Assembly: GCA_002749135.1 (NCBI GenBank)
Contig: NVVY01000002.1
Location: forward strand, 60,097-70,261
Source of the DNA: Alphaproteobacteria bacterium
Lineage (GTDB): Bacteria; Pseudomonadota; Alphaproteobacteria; Sphingomonadales; Emcibacteraceae
Direction: 5' to 3'
Length of the DNA: 10,165 bases
This document shows positions 5,936-10,165 of the stretch, one piece after another. Every line of letters begins with the position of its first letter. The stretch's first letter is position 1. The notes under the pieces were generated by a model, which ran no database searches, had not been told where the DNA came from, and worked only from the letters and a program-made list of their open reading frames with translations. The position numbers and the translations under genes were made by a program.

Positions 5936-6679
5936 ATGGATTACGTGGACTGCGGGGGCAGGCGGCTGGCCTATTGCAAATTGGATGGCAAAGGGCCAAC
6001 GGTGGTGTTCTTTCCGGGCTTTATGTCCGATATGGAAGGCGCGAAGGCGCTGGCGTTAGAGGCGCTCTGCCGTGAACGCGGGCAGGCTTATGTGCGCTTT
6101 GATTATTCGGGACACGGGAAATCATCAGGCGACTTCAGTGACGGCACTATCGGGGCATGGGCCGATGACGGCTTGGCCATTATGGATCAGGTTACAGAAG
6201 GACCGCTTGTTCTGGTGGGGTCCAGCATGGGCGGCTGGATCGGCCTGTTATGTGCGCTGGCGCGGCCAGAGCGGGTTCAGGGCTATGTGGGGCTGGCGGC
6301 GGCACCGGATTTCACCCGTGATCTGTGCTGGAACCGCTATTCGGATGAGGTCAAGGCGACATTGAAACGGGACGGGGTTTATTATGAGGCCTGTGATTAC
6401 GGTGATGACCCCTATCCCATGACCCTGAATCTATTGCAGGAGGGGGATAATCATTTGCTGTTGGACGGCGGAATTGACCTGATCTGTCCGGTGCGCCTGA
6501 TACAGGGAATGCGGGACCCGGATGTGCCGCCGGTGACGGCTCAGCGCATATCGGACGCCTTGGCGTCAGAGGATGTGGTGATCACCTATGTGAAAAACGG
6601 CGATCACCGCCTGTCTACGGACGCCGACCTGAAACGCCTGTGCCGTGTGGTTAAGGAAATATCGGGTGAATTATCATGA
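5936..6679 (+). CDS. Alpha/beta hydrolase, ABHD10-like
   Basis: Cytosolic serine hydrolase of 247 residues. It resembles the bacterial relatives of mitochondrial ABHD10, an acyl-protein thioesterase; the substrate here is unknown. The fold is complete: the oxyanion strand VVFFPGFMSD (23-32), FDYSGHGKSSG (55-65) and the nucleophile elbow GSSMGG with Ser97. The acid is Asp194 in GMRDPDVP and the base His224 in NGDHRLS. No signal peptide is present. The frame could begin at GTG 5927, but ATG 5936 is preferred: AAGG (5924-5927) lies 8 nt before it and overlaps the GTG. The stop overlaps the next gene's start as ATGA (6676-6679), so the two are probably translationally coupled. It diverges from thrS. 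Confidence 0.9.
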   Translation: MDYVDCGGRRLAYCKLDGKGPTVVFFPGFMSDMEGAKALALEALCRERGQAYVRFDYSGHGKSSGDFSDGTIGAWADDGLAIMDQVTEGPLVLVGSSMGGWIGLLCALARPERVQGYVGLAAAPDFTRDLCWNRYSDEVKATLKRDGVYYEACDYGDDPYPMTLNLLQEGDNHLLLDGGIDLICPVRLIQGMRDPDVPPVTAQRISDALASEDVVITYVKNGDHRLSTDADLKRLCRVVKEISGELS

Positions 6680-7347
6680 GTGATGAAGATACGAAACTGA
6701 TTGATGTGAGCCATGTGGTGGAACATGGCATGATCACCTATAAAGGCCTGCCCGCGCCGTTAATTTGTGATTTTCTGAGCCGGGAGGCCTCGGAAGAGAT
6801 TTACGAAGACGGCACCTCATTCCATATAGGCCGTATAGATATGGTGGCCAATACGGGCACCTATCTGGATTCGCCGTTCCATCGCTATGAAACGGGCAAG
6901 GATTTGTCAGAGCTGGATTTATCCTGTCTGGCTAATCTGGACGGTGTGGTTGTTCCTATTCCGCCTGATACGCAGGAAATTACTCCGGCGCATTTTTCGG
7001 GTGTTGCTATTGCGGGTCGGGCGGTATTGATCCGTACGGATTGGTCCGACCATTGGGGCACAGATCAATATTTTGAGGGCCACCCCTTTGTGACGAAAGA
7101 AGCCGCAGAATATCTGCGCGCAGGCGGGGCCGTACTTGTGGGGATTGATTCCCATAATATTGATGATATACGGGGCAATTCCCGTCCGGCACATTCCATA
7201 TTGCTGGGCGCGGATATTCCTATCGTTGAGCATATGACCCGTTTGGCAGACTTGCCGGAAAGCGGGTTTAAATTCTTTGCGGTGCCGGTCAAGGTCAAAA
7301 ACATGGGCACCTTCCCCGTACGCGCCTTTGGCCTTGTTAAGCTTTGA
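6676..7347 (+). CDS. Cyclase-family protein (kynurenine formamidase-like) with altered metal motif
   Basis: Member of the cyclase family (PF04199), which includes KynB-type formamidases and isatin hydrolases, typically metal-dependent amide hydrolases. The 223 residues keep the family frame: LIDVSHVVEHGMITYKGLP at the N-terminus, GIDSHNIDD (157-165), RPAHSILLGADIPIVEHM (170-187) and the C-terminal FFAVPVKVKNMGTFPVRAF (200-218). The usual HxGTHxDxPxH signature reads NTGTYLDSPFH (59-69). The first two His ligands are therefore Asn59 and Tyr63, while Asp65 and His69 remain. This suggests a subfamily with different metal use or chemistry, so I do not assign kynurenine formamidase; no other tryptophan-pathway gene is nearby. 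It is coupled to the upstream hydrolase by ATGA, and its 3' end overlaps the convergent SDR gene by 11 bp. Confidence 0.88.
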   Translation: MSDEDTKLIDVSHVVEHGMITYKGLPAPLICDFLSREASEEIYEDGTSFHIGRIDMVANTGTYLDSPFHRYETGKDLSELDLSCLANLDGVVVPIPPDTQEITPAHFSGVAIAGRAVLIRTDWSDHWGTDQYFEGHPFVTKEAAEYLRAGGAVLVGIDSHNIDDIRGNSRPAHSILLGADIPIVEHMTRLADLPESGFKFFAVPVKVKNMGTFPVRAFGLVKL

Positions 7348-8176
7348 GGGCCTTGACCAGTGCCGTAAATCCTTCCCGGTAAGTGGGATATTTCAGCGTA
7401 ATATCAAGTTCCTGTTTGATACGGTCATTACGAACCCGTTTGTTTTCGCTATAGAATATCAGCATCATGGGCGACAGGTCGGCCTTGTCGATATCGGTGG
7501 GCGGCAGGTGTGGGCGGTCTAGCAGGTCGCAGATAAAGTCCAGTACGTCCGGCGTCGGCGCGGGCCGGTCATCCACCAGATTGTAACTTCGGCCCGGATG
7601 GGGGGACCGGATGGACGCCGCCAGAACCCGCGCCACATCCTCAATATGGATGCGGGAGAAATAATGGCCTTGCTTGACAATCTTCCGTGTATTCCCGGCC
7701 AGAAGATTGACCAGATGACCCCGGTTCGGCCCATACAGACTGCCAAGGCGGAAGATATGCACCGGAATATTTTTGTGATGGCATAACTCAAGCCAGTCTT
7801 GTTCGGCTTTAAGTCTCTGGTGTCCCTTGTCAGAAGTGGGCGCAGGCGTTGTGTCATCATCAACCCACGCCCCCGCGCGGTCGCCGTATATGCCCGTGGT
7901 CGACAAATAGCCCAGCCATTTCAGTTTTTTGAGCTTTGAGATTACCTCCCTGTGATGGTGAAGAACCACGTCTCCCACCTTGTCCTGCGGCGGAATGGAA
8001 ATGAGCATATGGGTCACATGGGACAGGTCCTTTTCCAAGTCCGGCATGGGGGCGGTGCCGTCAAAAATATGGCGGTGGGTGCCGGAAAACTGCCACGGCG
8101 TGTCTTGCGCCGTTAAATGACGGATGAGATTTTGCGCCGTATAGCCCAGCCCGAAACAGAATAGTTTATGGGTCAT
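7337..8176 (-). CDS. Atypical extended SDR, YeeZ-like NAD(P)-binding protein
   Basis: Rossmann-fold protein of 279 residues in the family of nucleoside-diphosphate-sugar epimerase-like proteins typified by E. coli YeeZ; no member has a firm substrate that I know of. The N-terminal FCFGLGYTAQNL (6-17) is the dinucleotide-binding loop. LSTTGIYGDRAGAWVDD (91-107) carries the SDR active-site Ser/Thr and Tyr97. FRLGSLYGPNR (142-152) and SRIHIEDVA (174-182) are typical extended-SDR segments. The C-terminal NKRVRNDRIKQ and LKYPTYREG (261-269) are family hallmarks. GAG stands a few nt before the ATG. It faces the TPR gene divergently with no real gap and converges on the cyclase-family gene. Confidence 0.9.
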   Translation of the reverse strand: MTHKLFCFGLGYTAQNLIRHLTAQDTPWQFSGTHRHIFDGTAPMPDLEKDLSHVTHMLISIPPQDKVGDVVLHHHREVISKLKKLKWLGYLSTTGIYGDRAGAWVDDDTTPAPTSDKGHQRLKAEQDWLELCHHKNIPVHIFRLGSLYGPNRGHLVNLLAGNTRKIVKQGHYFSRIHIEDVARVLAASIRSPHPGRSYNLVDDRPAPTPDVLDFICDLLDRPHLPPTDIDKADLSPMMLIFYSENKRVRNDRIKQELDITLKYPTYREGFTALVKALKA

Positions 8177-8220
8177 TTTTGTCTCAGATTTCCTGTTTTA
8201 GCCGCAATGATTTGATCTTG

Positions 8221-8226
8221 TATGAT
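8221..8226 (+). promoter_or_regulatory. Possible -10 element for the TPR gene
   Basis: TATGAT matches the -10 consensus at five of six positions and lies 22 nt before the preferred ATG at 8248. No convincing -35 is visible 16-18 nt upstream, so this is weak. Confidence 0.25.
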
Positions 8227-8247
8227 TTTAAGGTCATATTCCGGCAA

Positions 8248-9048
8248 ATGAAATCTTTATTATATATCACAGCTCTTATTTCGCTCCTTTCGTCCGTCGC
8301 TTTTGCAGGCGGGAGCGATGCGGCAAAATATCGTAAATGTATGGCGTTGACGCAAAGTGATCCCCCGGCGGCCATTTCCTATGCCAATGACTGGATTTTC
8401 AGCGGCGGGGCGCAGATACCGGCGGGCCATTGCAAGGCCTTGGGATTGTTGGGCGCGGGCAAGGCAAAGGATGCGGCCACCCTGTTGGAAAAGCTGGTGG
8501 AGGATATGGTCATTTACGGCGGTGACCCGGCGCAGGCGCAGCGAAATGAGGATTTGAAAGTACAGCTCTATGGTCAGGCGGCGCTGGCCTGGGAACAGGC
8601 CGGGGAACTGGACAAGGCCTATGTGGCCTACAGCGCAGCCCTGACCAGTATCCGCCCCAGTGTCCTGCGGGACGAACGGGATTTGTTCCATGAACTGTAT
8701 CTGGACCGGGGCCGGTTACAGATAGCGCGCGGGCAATATAAGGCGGCGATTGAGGATTGCACCCTGGCCATCGAAAAGGACAGCAGGCGGTTTGAAGGGT
8801 TTCTGCAACGGGCCAAGGCTTTTCGCAAGCGAAAGTCTTTCCTGAAAGCACGGCTGGATTTAAGAATTGCCTTCAAACTGGCCCCCGAACATCCGGCAAT
8901 TTTGCTGGAAAGCGGCATACTTTTTCGTATGCAGGGCAAGACGTTTGAGGCCCGTCTGGACTGGCAAAAAATCATAGATCGTGACCCGAAATCGGAATAT
9001 GCCAAGCTGGCCATAACCAACATAGAATTACTGAAGTCTCAATTATGA
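8248..9048 (+). CDS. Exported tetratricopeptide-repeat protein
   Basis: Predicted periplasmic TPR scaffold of 266 residues from the ATG at 8248. That start opens a clean signal peptide, MKSLLYITALISLLSSVAFA followed by GG, whereas the longer frame from 8179 would bury it behind 23 polar residues. Helical repeats follow at about 104-137 (AALAWEQAGELDKAYVAYSA), 147-180 (LDRGRLQIARGQYKAAIEDCTLAIEKD), 181-213 and 214-247. A half-repeat covers 66-86. Two cysteines in the first 45 mature residues (31 and 62) could form a disulfide. The repeats indicate protein-protein binding; the partner is unknown. The Shine-Dalgarno is poor (AAGG 14 nt away). It lies 54 nt upstream of the small charged-protein gene and may share a transcript with it. 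Confidence 0.85.
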   Translation: MKSLLYITALISLLSSVAFAGGSDAAKYRKCMALTQSDPPAAISYANDWIFSGGAQIPAGHCKALGLLGAGKAKDAATLLEKLVEDMVIYGGDPAQAQRNEDLKVQLYGQAALAWEQAGELDKAYVAYSAALTSIRPSVLRDERDLFHELYLDRGRLQIARGQYKAAIEDCTLAIEKDSRRFEGFLQRAKAFRKRKSFLKARLDLRIAFKLAPEHPAILLESGILFRMQGKTFEARLDWQKIIDRDPKSEYAKLAITNIELLKSQL

Positions 9049-9102
9049 CATATTTAAGACTCAGTCTATGGGCACATTCTAATTTATAGAGGAGACAAGA
9101 AT

Positions 9103-9345
9103 ATGCGTACACTTATCAGGAATGTAGTATCCCCGAAACTTATGGTTGCCATTCTGGCAGCGGCGTCTTTTGTTATCACGCCTGCCCTGTCGCAAGCCGA
9201 TGATGACAAGGATCACAAAAAAACCGAACATAAAATGAAAAAACATGACGAAGACATGAAAAAAATGTCTCATGACGCCAAGGAAAAGGCTGAAAAGAAA
9301 GAGCATGAAGAAAAAGAAAAACATGAAGATGAATCAGACGATTGA
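9103..9345 (+). CDS. Small exported Lys/Glu/Asp/His-rich protein
   Basis: An 80-residue product with an N-terminal signal peptide (about 1-32, hydrophobic MVAILAAASFVITPAL, cleavage near LSQA before DDD). The predicted mature part is 48 residues: 14 Lys, 10 Asp, 10 Glu and 6 His, plus 3 Met, and no aromatic residue or Cys. It should be disordered or a single charged helix. His, Asp and Met spacing (HKMKKH, HDEDMKKM) would suit metal-ion binding, but no known family is recognised. Translation is well supported by AGGAG (9090-9094) 8 nt before the ATG. A TTAAGA-18-TCTAAT pair (9054-9083) is a weak promoter candidate. A strong terminator follows 18 nt after the stop. Low-complexity coding could mislead, but the signal peptide, Shine-Dalgarno and terminator agree. 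Confidence 0.8.
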   Translation: MRTLIRNVVSPKLMVAILAAASFVITPALSQADDDKDHKKTEHKMKKHDEDMKKMSHDAKEKAEKKEHEEKEKHEDESDD

Positions 9346-9363
9346 TTTTTAAGTTATTGTTTT

Positions 9364-9390
9364 AAAAGGAGGCTTCAGGGCCTCCTTTTT
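9364..9390. terminator. Bidirectional intrinsic terminator
   Basis: AAAAGGAGGC (9364-9373) pairs perfectly with GCCTCCTTTT (9380-9389) around a 6-nt loop and is followed by a further T. The arms supply A and T tracts on either side, so it can stop the small charged-protein transcript from the left and queG from the right. The queG stop codon TAA (9389-9391) overlaps its edge. Confidence 0.9.
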
Positions 9391-10165
9391 ATGCCTGCCA
9401 TTCTCTTTTTACAGATGGGTCCGTTGCCTGTCCCTGATAAAGGTCTTTTATGTCTTGCCATTCCGTCTCATCACAAAGCTGACGCAAGGCCCATATGGCC
9501 ATGGCCTGTATGACCGGTGCGGGGTCATTCAGCTTGCCCATGATGATGGGGATCAGCTTTACCTCACCGCTGTTGCCCGCCGCAATCAGGACATTTCGGA
9601 TGAAATAATCCCGGCCTATACGTTTGACGGGGGAGCCGGAAAAGACCTGCCGGAACGACTTGTCGTCCAGTTCCATCAGGTCGCCAAGCTCTGGAAAGCT
9701 CAGTTCCGGGCGGGGTAGATAGGCTGGCTCATCCAGTTTTTGGGCGTATTTATTCCACGGGCAGACACTCAAACAATCATCACAGCCATAGATACGGTTA
9801 CCCATGGGTTTGCGAAATTCTTCGGCGATATGGCCCTTATATTCAATAGTCAGGTAAGAAATACAGCGCCGGGCATCCAGTTGGTTCGGGGCCGGAAAAG
9901 CGTCCGTGGGGCATATGTCGAGGCATTTTTGGCAGCTGCCGCAATGATCCCTCTCGGGCGGGTCCGGGGGCAGGTCAAGGGTGGTAAAAATGCTGCCCAG
10001 AAACAGCCACGAGCCAAATTCCCGGCTGACCAGATTGGTATGCTTGCCCTGCCAGCCAAGGCCGGATTTCTGGGCTAGTGGTTTTTCCATGACCGGGGCG
10101 GTATCCACGAAAACCTTGACCTCTGCATCAAATGTGCGGTGAATATCGCGGGCCACCTGTTTCAG
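9389..10165 (-). CDS. queG: Epoxyqueuosine reductase (5' part outside window)
   Basis: Cobalamin-dependent iron-sulfur enzyme that reduces epoxyqueuosine to queuosine in tRNA, the last step of Q biosynthesis. The 258 visible residues are the C-terminal part; roughly 100 N-terminal residues lie beyond the right edge. In order: [20 protein letters not shown] (19-38) and [19 protein letters not shown] (39-57) of the catalytic domain; the first ferredoxin cluster motif [12 protein letters not shown] (Cys75, 78, 81, 85); then Cys101 and the second motif CDDCLSVCP (Cys128, 131, 135). A HEAT-like tail from about 190 ([19 protein letters not shown]) follows, used for tRNA contact. The GTG at 10156 is internal, since Leu-Lys-Gln precedes it in frame, so it is not the start. 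It ends at the bidirectional terminator. Confidence 0.96.
   Translation of the reverse strand: MKQVARDIHRTFDAEVKVFVDTAPVMEKPLAQKSGLGWQGKHTNLVSREFGSWLFLGSIFTTLDLPPDPPERDHCGSCQKCLDICPTDAFPAPNQLDARRCISYLTIEYKGHIAEEFRKPMGNRIYGCDDCLSVCPWNKYAQKLDEPAYLPRPELSFPELGDLMELDDKSFRQVFSGSPVKRIGRDYFIRNVLIAAGNSGEVKLIPIIMGKLNDPAPVIQAMAIWALRQLCDETEWQDIKDLYQGQATDPSVKREWQA

Noticed and set aside
8260..9023. Minus-strand frames opposite the TPR gene
   Set aside because: Pro/Arg-rich shadow translations of a well-supported exported TPR protein.
9079..9324. Minus-strand Phe-rich, membrane-like open frame
   Set aside because: Simply the complement of the Lys/Glu-rich coding strand (AAA/GAA read as TTT/TTC). The plus-strand gene has a signal peptide, Shine-Dalgarno and terminator.
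1..10165. CRISPR array, prophage, insertion sequence, tRNA or toxin-antitoxin system
   Set aside because: Looked for on both strands; no spaced direct repeats, transposase motifs, terminal inverted repeats, cloverleaf or small paired ORFs were found.

Overview
The window is a chromosomal, mid-GC segment that reads like an alphaproteobacterium. The reasons are protein-level resemblance (PheS, ThrRS, L20/L35, QueG and a YeeZ-like SDR) and alpha-style promoters; no taxonomic search was possible. No mobile element, CRISPR array, tRNA or rRNA was found. No defence or biosynthetic system is visible.

Left half (1-5906): translation genes on the minus strand in the order thrS, infC, rpmI, rplT, pheS. 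This is the same order as the classical enterobacterial thrS-infC-rpmI-rplT-pheST cluster. The cluster is interrupted between infC and rpmI by a plus-strand gene for an exported TraB/GumN-family protein (2070-2978) and by an apparent minus-strand small RNA locus (about 3006-3117). That locus has a very good sigma70 promoter and shares a bidirectional terminator with the TraB/GumN gene. infC most likely starts at an AUA codon placed 7 nt after a perfect AGGAGG. The rpmI-rplT transcript has a leader of about 100 nt with two hairpins, the second shaped like an intrinsic terminator, which suggests ribosomal-protein attenuation. A further intrinsic terminator separates rplT from pheS. pheS has no stop before the left edge and reads through a GC-rich repeat beyond its expected C-terminus.

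Middle (5907-8176): divergently from thrS, a two-gene plus-strand operon with a 4-bp ATGA overlap encodes an ABHD10-like alpha/beta hydrolase and a cyclase-family (kynurenine formamidase-like) protein. The cyclase-family protein lacks two of the usual metal-binding histidines. It converges, with an 11-bp overlap, on a minus-strand YeeZ-like atypical SDR.

Right part (8179-10165): a plus-strand exported TPR protein, then a small exported protein whose predicted mature part is almost entirely Lys, Glu, Asp and His, ended by a strong bidirectional terminator. Converging from the right edge is the C-terminal two thirds or so of queG (epoxyqueuosine reductase), cut by the window end.

The left half forms a coherent, autoregulated translation module. 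The right half is a set of housekeeping and uncharacterised envelope genes with no clear common pathway.
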